Both the position numbers and the translations under genes were made by a program. The notes beneath the pieces are model-generated. The model worked only from the letters and a program-made list of their open reading frames with translations. It had not been told where the DNA came from and did no database searches. Shown in pieces: positions 26,263 through 34,486 of a stretch of 64,000 nucleotides of DNA (position 1 is the first letter of the stretch; each line of letters opens with the position of its first letter). Source of the DNA: G963665815 sp942492065 (GTDB lineage Bacteria; Cloacimonadota; Cloacimonadia; Cloacimonadales; JAIOQZ01); contig CALODV010000013.1 in NCBI GenBank assembly GCA_942492065.1, positions 682,001-746,000 on the forward strand, given 5' to 3'.

Positions 26263-27558
26263 ATGATATTAGAGTTTTCTGTAAAGAATTTTCTATCTTA
26301 TAAAGAGAAGATGAGTTTATCTTTTGAAGCAACTAAAGATAAAACCCTTGAGCAATATTTTTGTTATAACATTAATGAAAAAGTAAAAGTTCTAAAATTA
26401 GCTGTTCTGATGGGAACTAATGCTTCAGGTAAATCAAATATTCTTAAAGCTATTGATCTTTTGAGAAGAATTGTTTTAAAACCTAAAAAGATGGATGATA
26501 CAACTGGCTTTATTCCATTTAAGTTTTCTTCAGACACTGTTTCAATGCCTGGAGAAATTGAGATATTCTTTTATAAGGGCAAAATTAAATATCACTATTT
26601 TGTTGAGTTAGATACTACTTCAATAATTGAAGAAAAGTTATATTACTATCCTAAGGGTCAGCCTGTAGAAGTATATACAAGAAAAGGTGATGTCATAAAT
26701 TTTGGTACTCATAAGAATGTCAGATTGATCAAAAAAGACCGTGATGCTCTGGATTCCAATACTGTAAAGTCAATGACTCTTTTATCTGCTCTTCAAGTAA
26801 CCAAGGTTAATGCCCCTGTTTTATCAAGTGCTTTTGACTGGTTCTCAAGCAATCTAATGCCAATTGTAATGCAGAATACAGAACTTAAAAACTGTACAGT
26901 GAACCTGATTGAAAAAGATAGATATTCAAAAGACTTAATTGTTGAACTTCTTAAAAAAGCAGATTTTAATATCGATTCTATTGATATTGATGAAGAATCA
27001 ATTCAAATGGATGAAAATATCCGAAACTTTGTGAGTCATGATACTTCTTTACCTGATACAATCAAAGACATAATCTTGGAAAAAGGTGAAATTTCAAGAG
27101 TTAATCTATTAATGAACCACAAAACATTTGCAAAAAATAAAGAGTCTATAGATAACTTGCCTTATGATTCTGAATCTGATGGAACAAAAAGGTTTTTTGA
27201 ACTTGGAGGGACATTAAGCAAACTCATTATAGAAAATCATGTATTACCTATAGATGAAATTGAACGCAGTTTACATCCGGATTTAGTAAAACACTTTATT
27301 AATACTTTTTTGAGTAATTCTAAAGAATCTCAGTTAATTGTTACATCCCACAATCTGGATTTAATTTCAAAGCCTGACGAGATACGAAGAGATGTGGTCT
27401 GGTTTACCGATAAAAAAGAAGATGGTTCTACCGATTTATATTCTTTGGATGACTTTTCTGAAATCAGAAACAATACAAACTTTTTAAAAGCTTATAAATC
27501 AGGCAAATTGGGAGCAGTTCCAAATCTTGGCTCTACTTTGATCAATACAGGAGATTGA
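26263..27558 (+). CDS. RloA-like AAA ATPase (AAA_15/OLD type)
   Basis: A 431-residue SMC/ABC-type ATPase. It begins MILEFSVKNFLSYKEKMSLSF, typical of the AAA_15/AAA_21 group, with Walker A GTNASGKSN (51-59). A long helical/insert region is followed by ESDGTKRFFELGG (signature-like), Walker B PIDEIERSLHP, and the switch motif VTSHNLDL. Such ATPases pair with TOPRIM or HEPN effectors in phage defence (RloAB, PARIS, OLD/Gabija families). GGAG precedes the ATG, and the RloB-like gene begins two bases after its stop, so the two are an operon. It is immediately downstream of the IS-split gene. The defence role is inference from family and pairing. Confidence 0.85.
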   Translation: MILEFSVKNFLSYKEKMSLSFEATKDKTLEQYFCYNINEKVKVLKLAVLMGTNASGKSNILKAIDLLRRIVLKPKKMDDTTGFIPFKFSSDTVSMPGEIEIFFYKGKIKYHYFVELDTTSIIEEKLYYYPKGQPVEVYTRKGDVINFGTHKNVRLIKKDRDALDSNTVKSMTLLSALQVTKVNAPVLSSAFDWFSSNLMPIVMQNTELKNCTVNLIEKDRYSKDLIVELLKKADFNIDSIDIDEESIQMDENIRNFVSHDTSLPDTIKDIILEKGEISRVNLLMNHKTFAKNKESIDNLPYDSESDGTKRFFELGGTLSKLIIENHVLPIDEIERSLHPDLVKHFINTFLSNSKESQLIVTSHNLDLISKPDEIRRDVVWFTDKKEDGSTDLYSLDDFSEIRNNTNFLKAYKSGKLGAVPNLGSTLINTGD

Positions 27559-27559
27559 T

Positions 27560-28162
27560 TTGGCAAGAAAGAACAGAACACCTCGAAAAGTAAGAAAAGC
27601 AATTGCTATTATTGGCGAAGGAATATCAGAACAAGAATATTTTATCTGTCTAAAGAGAAATAAACGATATTCATTTAAAATCAAACCTGATTTACCTCAA
27701 AGCTCAAATTTTATCGGAATATTTAAAAAGGCTAAAGATTTAATCAGAAATGATGATTTTGATTTTGTTTATTGCCTTATTGATGTGGATTGTATCTTTC
27801 AAGATAGACTTGAAGATAAGTTGTTACGTGAATTTCAAAAACTGATCAAATCAGTTGGCAAGGATAATGTTGAATTAATAAACTCCAATCCTTGCTTTGA
27901 AGTATGGTTTCTATTTCACTTTTTACAGAATGTTCCGAATCTTTCAACTGACAGTGCAGTTTCTGATGTGCTAAGAAATTATATTCCATTTACTCACTAC
28001 GATAAGTCTAAAAGGTTTTTCAAGAATATTGATATTTATAAAGTTTTGGAAGATAAAGTAAATTTCGCAATTGATAATGCTAAAAAAGTAACACCTCGTA
28101 ATAATGTTTCTTATACTGAGGTTTATAAAGTATTTGAGGAACTGGAAAAATTCAAGGCATAA
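27560..28162 (+). CDS. rloB: RloB-like TOPRIM-type protein
   Basis: A 200-residue protein matching the RloB family pattern. A basic N-terminus (ARKNRTPRKVRK) leads into IIGEGISEQEYF (the TOPRIM-like Glu at 20), CLIDVDC (Asp75, Asp77), and NSNPCFEVWFLFHF (113-126), the RloB hallmark. The late HYDKSKR and AKKVTPRNN stretches are also usual. RloB is found beside RloA in type I restriction loci and other defence islands and is thought to be a TOPRIM-fold nuclease effector. Its start lies two bases after the RloA stop, and the next gene begins right after its own stop. Confidence 0.85.
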   Translation: MARKNRTPRKVRKAIAIIGEGISEQEYFICLKRNKRYSFKIKPDLPQSSNFIGIFKKAKDLIRNDDFDFVYCLIDVDCIFQDRLEDKLLREFQKLIKSVGKDNVELINSNPCFEVWFLFHFLQNVPNLSTDSAVSDVLRNYIPFTHYDKSKRFFKNIDIYKVLEDKVNFAIDNAKKVTPRNNVSYTEVYKVFEELEKFKA

Positions 28163-28810
28163 ATGATATATGGATGCACTATGGATTTCTTTAAAATTTT
28201 CACTCTAAATTTTGGGTTACTCATCGAATCGCTACCATTAACGGAATTAATAAATCCATTACTTTCATTTATTGGTGTTTGCATTTCTGCTATTCTATTG
28301 AAAGCTACAATAGATTCATTAAATGAACAGAATTGACCCTTTATTAGTTTTTCCATTGAACCAATAAAAAAAGTTGATAGTTTGTATATTGTTATAAGAA
28401 ACACAGGGAACAGAACCGCTAACAATGTAAGAATAACAACAAAGCCCATTCTTACATCGATTTTTTCACAGAAAAGGGATGCTCCACTTATTCTATCAAA
28501 AGATGGTGAAATTGTTTTGTCTGGAATTTCGCCTAATCAAACAATTAAGTCTTTTTTTGATTCTTGCTTATGGAGATACGGCGAAAGAAAAGATAAAGTA
28601 AACGATGAAATAGTCGCAAGTATATCTTATGAATACAGGAGAAGGAAATTTGCTGAAAATACTACTATTAACTTATCTTACTTAAAAAACATTTCAACAA
28701 TTGTTAGTGTTGATGATATTGATACAAATATAATGAAAATTGCTGATAGTATTGAATTCATTGATAAAAATATTAAGAGTTTTTGTGATGCTTATAAGGA
28801 GCACAAATAA
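28163..28810 (+). pseudogene. Third gene of the RloAB unit, broken by an in-frame TGA
   Basis: A frame of 215 codons begins with ATG at 28163, the base after the RloB stop (AAGG upstream), and ends at 28810. It is interrupted once, by TGA at 28334-28336. Before the stop there is a hydrophobic helix (LINPLLSFIGVCISAILLKATIDSL). After it comes PFISFSIEPIKKVDSLYIVIRNTGNRTANNVRI, a pattern seen in membrane-anchored proteins where NGN/TGN-type beta strands follow one helix. The context NEQ-N-stop-PFISF suggests CGA (Arg) changed to TGA. A second ATG at 28181 is possible. The function is unknown; position makes it an accessory member of the ATPase/TOPRIM cassette. Confidence 0.7.
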
Positions 28811-28874
28811 ACAAGCTAAAGATGAACCGATGAAATAGACAAAATAAATGTTAATGCACTAAAAGAAATTTTAG

Positions 28875-29333
28875 CTAAACAGTACTTTGGGAAGCCTTGA
28901 ATCGATTAATAGTATTTATATATTTCTCACTGATAGAGTCATTTATGGCTGCAAAGAATTTTGCTGCGATCACAGGATTATCTAACAGCAATTTCTGAAG
29001 CTTCAGGTATGAGTAACGAAAGATTAATGCTTCTTCGGATTCCGCTTTGATTGTCGCTGAACGTCTTACAGGCATAACGAAATTATTCTCACCTATCATA
29101 GTACCAGGTGGAAGTGATGTGATTTTCCTCATCTCATCACCTACTTCGGGGATCCAGACGGAAACAGACCCTTTCGCCACAAAGTATACATCTCTGTTTC
29201 TTTCTCCGTACTCTATTATGGTTTCATGTTTATAGTATTTCTCTTCCACATGGTTGGAATTCAGTATTTCTATTTCTTCTCTGGTGAAGTATTTATACAT
29301 CTGAATATCATTCTGTTTGGCAAATAATTGCAT
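28875..29333 (-). CDS. Cyclic-nucleotide-binding domain protein
   Basis: A 152-residue single-domain protein with the cNMP-binding (CAP_ED) beta roll: IIEYGERNRDVYFVAKGSVSVW, ITSLPPGTMIGENNF and RRSATIKAESEEALIFRYSY. The phosphate cassette is seen as GENNFVMPVRRSA, with an Arg in the expected place but not the classical GE-x4-RxA. No DNA-binding domain follows; the C-terminal helix region (FFAAINDSISEKYINTINRF) is shared with the next gene. It is cotranscribed with that gene and the ABC transporter, with AAGGAG just before the ATG. Confidence 0.82.
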   Translation of the reverse strand: MQLFAKQNDIQMYKYFTREEIEILNSNHVEEKYYKHETIIEYGERNRDVYFVAKGSVSVWIPEVGDEMRKITSLPPGTMIGENNFVMPVRRSATIKAESEEALIFRYSYLKLQKLLLDNPVIAAKFFAAINDSISEKYINTINRFKASQSTV

Positions 29334-29345
29334 TACAGCTCCTTA

Positions 29346-29786
29346 TCAGGCTAATTTCTGAGTTAGTTTGATAACCTTTTCAGATAGTGAGTCATTAATG
29401 GCAGCAAGAATCTTTGAGGAAATCTGATAATCCCTCTCCATTATCATAAATAAGTCTTTGAATGAATATCTACAGATTGTTGAGTTAGGAGACACAGCTA
29501 TTTCAAATGGAGACTCACTGTGAGTACAGAACAACAATTCCCCAACAATCTCCCCTTCGTAGCTTCTCCCAATCTCAAGTGGATTGTCCATATCTTCACC
29601 GGGAATTCTGGTCTTAATTGTTCCGTTTACTACAACATAAAGTTCTTCAGCCTTATCCCCCACCTGAAGCAGAATTTTCTCATTTTCGTAGATATTCACA
29701 TTCTCAATCTTACGAACTATTTCCAGTTCTGTACTACAAAGATACTTCAGTAAGTCATTATCATTTTCTCTGACAAATATATTCAT
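29346..29786 (-). CDS. Cyclic-nucleotide-binding domain protein, paralogue
   Basis: A 146-residue paralogue of the protein at 28875. The beta roll is seen as KILLQVGDKAEELYVVVNGTIKTRI, IGRSYEGEIVGELLF, and a late helix LAAINDSLSEKVIKL. The phosphate cassette GELLFCTHSESPFEIAV lacks the usual Arg, so ligand binding is doubtful. Its ATG shares the TAATG junction with the stop of the upstream ABC transporter, and AAGGAG sits inside the transporter's last codons. Two small cNMP domains behind one transporter suggest regulatory subunits; that is inference. Confidence 0.8.
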   Translation of the reverse strand: MNIFVRENDNDLLKYLCSTELEIVRKIENVNIYENEKILLQVGDKAEELYVVVNGTIKTRIPGEDMDNPLEIGRSYEGEIVGELLFCTHSESPFEIAVSPNSTICRYSFKDLFMIMERDYQISSKILAAINDSLSEKVIKLTQKLA

Positions 29787-32700
29787 TAAAATCTCCTTCT
29801 AACCATTATAAATGCTATCGTATTAAACAGTAAAGAATAGAATAGAATGACAAGAATATTGATAAAGTACTTATTGTATTCCTTGTTAAATATCTTCATT
29901 TTTGTTGCCATGAAGTAATTTCTGTTCCTGTTGAGATATTTGGAGTTCTCAGAATCTACCCAGTTGTTTATTTCAGTATTCCTGAACCTGTTCTCCGGAT
30001 TTTTACTGGAAAACTGGAATGATTCATTCAATAGCTTGCTTTTTGTCCTGTAGTCTTCGGCATTCTTTCTTGCCAGAGACAGCCGGTTCATATTCTTATC
30101 ATAGTAGTTAAGTTCTGCCTGTGCAACAGCCAGTCCCTCAAACAGCCATCTTGAAGAAATTATCTCACAAAATTCAGGCACAGATGCACCTGGTCTGATT
30201 CTCAGATACGGATTCATATCTTCAAATTTAATCACCGCTCCCGCAAACATAATCTGCGGTATCAGTACAATAGGAAGAACATTTATCAATGCTGATCTGT
30301 CGTCCAGAACCGCCGAGGCTATTAATCCAATTGTGAAACCGCTCATCCCTGCCAGGAAAAGGAAAAGAATATACATGGAATGAATATTCCTGATTTCCAG
30401 TATGAAGCAGGATATGAACACATAAAGCATTACCTGAATGATATTGAAAATACTCAGTGTTATGTTCTTGCTTATCAGTACATACAACACCTTGATATTC
30501 ATCTTCCGTTCTCTCGATATAATCCTCTTTTCCGAAAGCAGTTCATCCAGACTATTAGAGAGTCCCAGGAAAATGAAGATTATAACTGAGATAAAGATAA
30601 ATGTCGGCATATTGGTATTATCACCAAATACATAATTACCGTTTTCATTTATATTCCTGAGGATCAGTGACACAAGTATTGCCAGCATTGGAGACGCAAT
30701 AAATGTAACAATAATATTCAGTCGATTCGTTAGTTTATTTTTTAAGTTTCTTGTGAAGACATAGTAGAACTGCATAATATTATCTTTCAGTGTAAGTTTT
30801 GTTTCAGTAATTGTACTGTTCAGTCTATCATCATCGTCCTGTTCTTCTCCGGTCTGATTGATAATCTCCAGAAGCTTCTGCTTTTTATATTTGTTTTTCC
30901 AGTAGAATGGAGGAAACTTACGCTGAACCCGGATTTCAGTATCAGTAATATTCGTAGAAATTAAAGGTTCTGTATACTCAATAATATCAAAGAAATATTC
31001 TGGCATCCTGAGTTCTTTCTTGGTTTCAAGAGAAGATCTATTGAAGACAATTGTCTGCAGCTCTTTTTCAAAGAAGTTAAATGCTTTATCAGTTGAGCCA
31101 AAATAAACTTGAACTCCTCCTTTGTCGAGAAACAGAAGTTTATCAAAGTTCTGGTAAATTTCGGGATTAGGCTGATGAATAGTTGCAATAATTATCTTTC
31201 CTTGATCACGCAAGTCATTCAGCATTTCCAGAAGATTCTCAGAATCCTTGGAGGACAATCCTGATGTTGGTTCGTCAAGAATGATTACTTGCGGGTCTGC
31301 CAATAGTTCCAGAGCAATGTTTAGTCTTTTTCTCTGTCCTCCGCTCAGGAGCTTGTTCATTAAATCACCAACCCGTAAATGTTTCTTATCATACAATCCG
31401 ATCTGTCGTAGAATATTATCTATTCTTTTATCTATATCCTCTCTGTTTTTTAAATGCGGGATTCTTAGTCTTGCACAATAATAAAGGTTCTGGTACACTG
31501 TCAGGTTAGCAAATAGAAGGTCATCCTGCGGAACATAGCCAATATGCTTCTGGAAAGCAGCAAAATTCTTATAAAAATCAAAACCGTCAATCAGCACCTT
31601 AGCCTGTTTTGGGAAAATCTCTCCGGTAAATGTTTTGAGCAGTGTAGTTTTTCCACTTCCGCTGGGCCCCATAATAGCCAGCAGTTCACCTTTACAAAGA
31701 TCAAAGTTTATATTCTCAAGAGCAATTGTCTGCCCTTTATCAAATTCATGATAGATGTTCTCAACTGAAATCTGTTTTATCTCAAAATCAACTTTGAGAA
31801 TATCAAAATACCTGTTGATCTTGAAAGACTGATTTCCATGTGAGATAACATCTGTATTAAAAGAAAAAGACTTCTTCTCAAGAAGAGCTGTGTTGTTAAT
31901 AAATACGGTTTTCTGTTTACTTATCGGCTGTATAAAGACTAGTTCTTTATCATTCGTGATCTTTAGTATTGTGTCAGAAGATTGTTTATTGGCAATTTTG
32001 AAGAACGAATCAGTGTAGTTAACATAGACACTGGTTATAGATTCTGCTGAGAAGTTAAGAGAATCCTTATTTAACAGGAGGTCTCTTCCCTGAAACTCTT
32101 TATCTATTACAAGAAGATCATCAATGGCAACTCGCTCCGGTTGACTAATCAGAGCTTTGTTCACCAGTATGGATGTTGATCCGGGGTCGGCAGTCAGCTT
32201 TGCTCCGTCAAAGTTTATCCAGACAGAGGTATCTTCGTAAGGAATGCGAATTGTTTGTTTCTGCTGCTGCATATGAAGTCCGTAAAGGGATGCTATTTCA
32301 GCATGAGTTAACCTTGTTGTTTCCTCTCTGAAGTTTTTGTAATTGAGAATATCCATGTCTTTCATTAGATAGAATTCATTTTTCATAAGAGGAAGATCGT
32401 TCAAAAAAAACTCGTTAGATTTTTGTGTACCTACAAGAGTGAAATCTTTAATCATCAGTACAACCAGATTACAATTTGAGTATGGTTTTATAAAGACATC
32501 ACATGCAGGTTTTTCACCGAACACCAGAAAATTTTTGAATGTCGAAAAGTCTTTTTCTCGAACAAAAGGAATCACATCAAGCTCAATTGCGTTAGACTTT
32601 CCTTCAAGGATATCCAGGAGCTGTTCATAGATTTTTATGTCAATATAAAGCAGGTCTACAAACTTAATCAGTTCAAGACTTCCGATAATTTCAAATTTTT

Positions 32701-32983
32701 TTTTCATGTACACAATTGAGAATAAAGTAAGCAGTAATTTGAATTTATCAGTCTCATGAAGGCACATTTTCAGTATATTTGTTGCTTGTCTTATAGACAA
32801 TATATTCCTAGTTGATGAGTGATGAATACTAAACCGTAAATCATTACCAAGCAAAGAAGTAAGAAGAGAATCAATTGTTTCAATATCATCAGATTCTATA
32901 TGTCTGATACGAGAAAGTTGAACATAAATTGAAACAACAGCCTGATAAATCAGGTTAATATCTTTAGAGTTAGTTTTTTCCAT
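29786..32983 (-). CDS. ABCG-like ABC transporter with N-terminal regulatory region
   Basis: A 1065-residue fused transporter. Residues 1-270 form a helical region of unknown family. About 270-400 is a beta-rich, FHA-like block (VFINNTALLEKKSF, ISHGNQSFKINRY). The ATPase begins at about 410, with Walker A GPSGSGKTT (about 439), signature LLSGGQRKRLNIALELL, Walker B VIILDEPTSGLSS, and His in ATIHQP, all in the ABCG style. Six hydrophobic helices follow from about 770 (ABC2 membrane type), with a large loop between the last two. ATG at 32983 has GAGG five bases upstream, better than the ATG at 33001. It is coupled to the two cNMP proteins. Substrate unknown. Confidence 0.87.
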   Translation of the reverse strand: MEKTNSKDINLIYQAVVSIYVQLSRIRHIESDDIETIDSLLTSLLGNDLRFSIHHSSTRNILSIRQATNILKMCLHETDKFKLLLTLFSIVYMKKKFEIIGSLELIKFVDLLYIDIKIYEQLLDILEGKSNAIELDVIPFVREKDFSTFKNFLVFGEKPACDVFIKPYSNCNLVVLMIKDFTLVGTQKSNEFFLNDLPLMKNEFYLMKDMDILNYKNFREETTRLTHAEIASLYGLHMQQQKQTIRIPYEDTSVWINFDGAKLTADPGSTSILVNKALISQPERVAIDDLLVIDKEFQGRDLLLNKDSLNFSAESITSVYVNYTDSFFKIANKQSSDTILKITNDKELVFIQPISKQKTVFINNTALLEKKSFSFNTDVISHGNQSFKINRYFDILKVDFEIKQISVENIYHEFDKGQTIALENINFDLCKGELLAIMGPSGSGKTTLLKTFTGEIFPKQAKVLIDGFDFYKNFAAFQKHIGYVPQDDLLFANLTVYQNLYYCARLRIPHLKNREDIDKRIDNILRQIGLYDKKHLRVGDLMNKLLSGGQRKRLNIALELLADPQVIILDEPTSGLSSKDSENLLEMLNDLRDQGKIIIATIHQPNPEIYQNFDKLLFLDKGGVQVYFGSTDKAFNFFEKELQTIVFNRSSLETKKELRMPEYFFDIIEYTEPLISTNITDTEIRVQRKFPPFYWKNKYKKQKLLEIINQTGEEQDDDDRLNSTITETKLTLKDNIMQFYYVFTRNLKNKLTNRLNIIVTFIASPMLAILVSLILRNINENGNYVFGDNTNMPTFIFISVIIFIFLGLSNSLDELLSEKRIISRERKMNIKVLYVLISKNITLSIFNIIQVMLYVFISCFILEIRNIHSMYILFLFLAGMSGFTIGLIASAVLDDRSALINVLPIVLIPQIMFAGAVIKFEDMNPYLRIRPGASVPEFCEIISSRWLFEGLAVAQAELNYYDKNMNRLSLARKNAEDYRTKSKLLNESFQFSSKNPENRFRNTEINNWVDSENSKYLNRNRNYFMATKMKIFNKEYNKYFINILVILFYSLLFNTIAFIMVRRRF

Positions 32984-33067
32984 GGCATCCTCAATAAACA
33001 TAGTGTAAAATGAGAAAAATCTTGCAAGAAATTTATTGTATTTTATTTTAAAGCTGAAGGAGGAATT

Positions 33068-33529
33068 ATGCCTGCAAAAGCTCCTGATTTCGCTTTAAGT
33101 AATCAGAAAAAAGAAGAAAAATGTTTAAAAGATTATGCAGACAAATGGTTAGTTCTGTTCTTCTTTTCCGAAGATAACGACGAAGACTGTACTGCTGAAA
33201 TTGTTGAATTCAGCAAAAAAAGTGCTAAGTTCAACTCTTTCAATTCAGTTGTTGTTGGAATTAGTCCTGATTCTGTAGATACTCACAAGAAATTTGCAAA
33301 AAAACACAAAATTCACATTGAACTGCTTAGTGATCCTGAAAAACAAACTGTTAAGGACTATAAAGCCTGGGGTATAAGAAATATTCTCGCAGAAGATGAC
33401 GAGTGTGTAATCCGAAGCACATTTCTCATAAATCCTAATGGAATGATAGTATATTCATGGAAAAATATGCAGGTCAAAGGACATGTCTCAAAAGTTCTGA
33501 AAAAAGTTGCAGAATTTCAGGCTGGATAA
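33068..33529 (+). CDS. Peroxiredoxin-like protein with altered active site
   Basis: A 153-residue thioredoxin-fold protein of the AhpC/BCP type: APDFALSN, LVLFFFSEDNDEDCTAE, VVVGISPDSVDTHKKFAKKH, LLSDPEKQTVKDYKAWG, and RSTFLINPNGMIVY. Cys41 sits where the peroxidatic Cys of BCP (P-x3-T-P-G-C) lies, but the usual Pro and Thr are replaced by acidic residues (SEDNDEDC), and there is no Cys five residues later. AAGGAGG lies before the ATG. The next gene starts three bases after its stop. Peroxide reduction is plausible but not assured. Confidence 0.78.
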   Translation: MPAKAPDFALSNQKKEEKCLKDYADKWLVLFFFSEDNDEDCTAEIVEFSKKSAKFNSFNSVVVGISPDSVDTHKKFAKKHKIHIELLSDPEKQTVKDYKAWGIRNILAEDDECVIRSTFLINPNGMIVYSWKNMQVKGHVSKVLKKVAEFQAG

Positions 33530-33532
33530 TAT

Positions 33533-34486
33533 ATGCGGTGGTTTCTGAAAATCAGCGTTTTACTGATTTCAATTACTCTTCATGCACAAAATGGAGGAAT
33601 TTACGAATTAAATAACGGTAGAAAAGGTGTGAAGCTATTCGGTTCCGGTGATTTTAACGGCAAATGGTCAGATATTATCAGCTTGAATCTTAACAACGAC
33701 GGACTTACAGATCTGCTGCTGATCAATCAGGATAAAACCAGTTTCAAGCTGCTTTTAGTCAAAGATAGAATTGTTGACTTTAACTCCGAATTTCCTATTC
33801 CTGAAAATTGGAATTTAGTTGTACCTGTTGACCTGAATGGGGATAATATCAGTGAAATCGTATTCATTGATTCTTCTGGAGTTAATTCCAGACTCTGTAG
33901 CTTTGATGCATCCCAAAACAAGTTCATTTGTGATACTCTTAAAGTTAATTCAGATATAAAAGATTTAACCGGAGCTGTCACAATCACCACAGATATATCT
34001 CAGAGAGAAAAGCTTTTCCTGTACAGCAGTATTTCAGGAAAAGCCGGAATCTTTGCGGTTAATCAAAACAGTGAATTAATTATGATTTCTGATGCTTTCA
34101 CAATGCAGAAAGGTTTCGATAAGCTTCTAACAACCAATGTTGACGGCAATCGTATATCTGAGTTAATTCTGTTCAACAGCAAAAAGCAATATTATAAGCT
34201 TATAACAACAGAAGATAATAAACTGAAAACAATTGTGGATAGTGTGAATACTGAAGTTAAATGGAGCCGTATCATAAATGGCAATTTCGGTTCAGGAAGA
34301 TCTCTGGGAGATTTTATTTTTACAGAAAAGAAATCAGGAAGTCACTATATATTTAAGCTAGATTTCAACGGATATTTTGTACCATTCAGAAATAAAAAAT
34401 GCAATCTGGGGACTAACTGGAATATACTTGTTCCCGGTAAGTTTTCATATAATTATACTGACGGTATACTGCTTTATAAAAACTGA
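33533..34486 (+). CDS. Exported VCBS/FG-GAP-like protein
   Basis: A 317-residue exported protein with a signal peptide (MRWFLKISVLLISITLHAQ) and repeats of about 48 residues, each with a LNNDGLTDLLLINQD or LNGDNISEIVFID-type loop, as in VCBS/FG-GAP propellers. It has no FlgD-like sorting domain and no lipobox, so it is probably periplasmic or secreted otherwise. It starts three bases after the peroxiredoxin-like gene and is convergent with the M23 lipoprotein, whose stop is adjacent. Function not known. Confidence 0.7.
   Translation: MRWFLKISVLLISITLHAQNGGIYELNNGRKGVKLFGSGDFNGKWSDIISLNLNNDGLTDLLLINQDKTSFKLLLVKDRIVDFNSEFPIPENWNLVVPVDLNGDNISEIVFIDSSGVNSRLCSFDASQNKFICDTLKVNSDIKDLTGAVTITTDISQREKLFLYSSISGKAGIFAVNQNSELIMISDAFTMQKGFDKLLTTNVDGNRISELILFNSKKQYYKLITTEDNKLKTIVDSVNTEVKWSRIINGNFGSGRSLGDFIFTEKKSGSHYIFKLDFNGYFVPFRNKKCNLGTNWNILVPGKFSYNYTDGILLYKN

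Noticed and set aside
28334..28336. TGA read as Trp or selenocysteine
   Set aside because: TGA terminates several intact genes here and no SECIS-like hairpin follows; a nonsense mutation is simpler.
23812..28810. Integrated prophage or integrative element across the accessory patch
   Set aside because: No integrase, phage structural gene or attachment repeats beyond those of the single IS.
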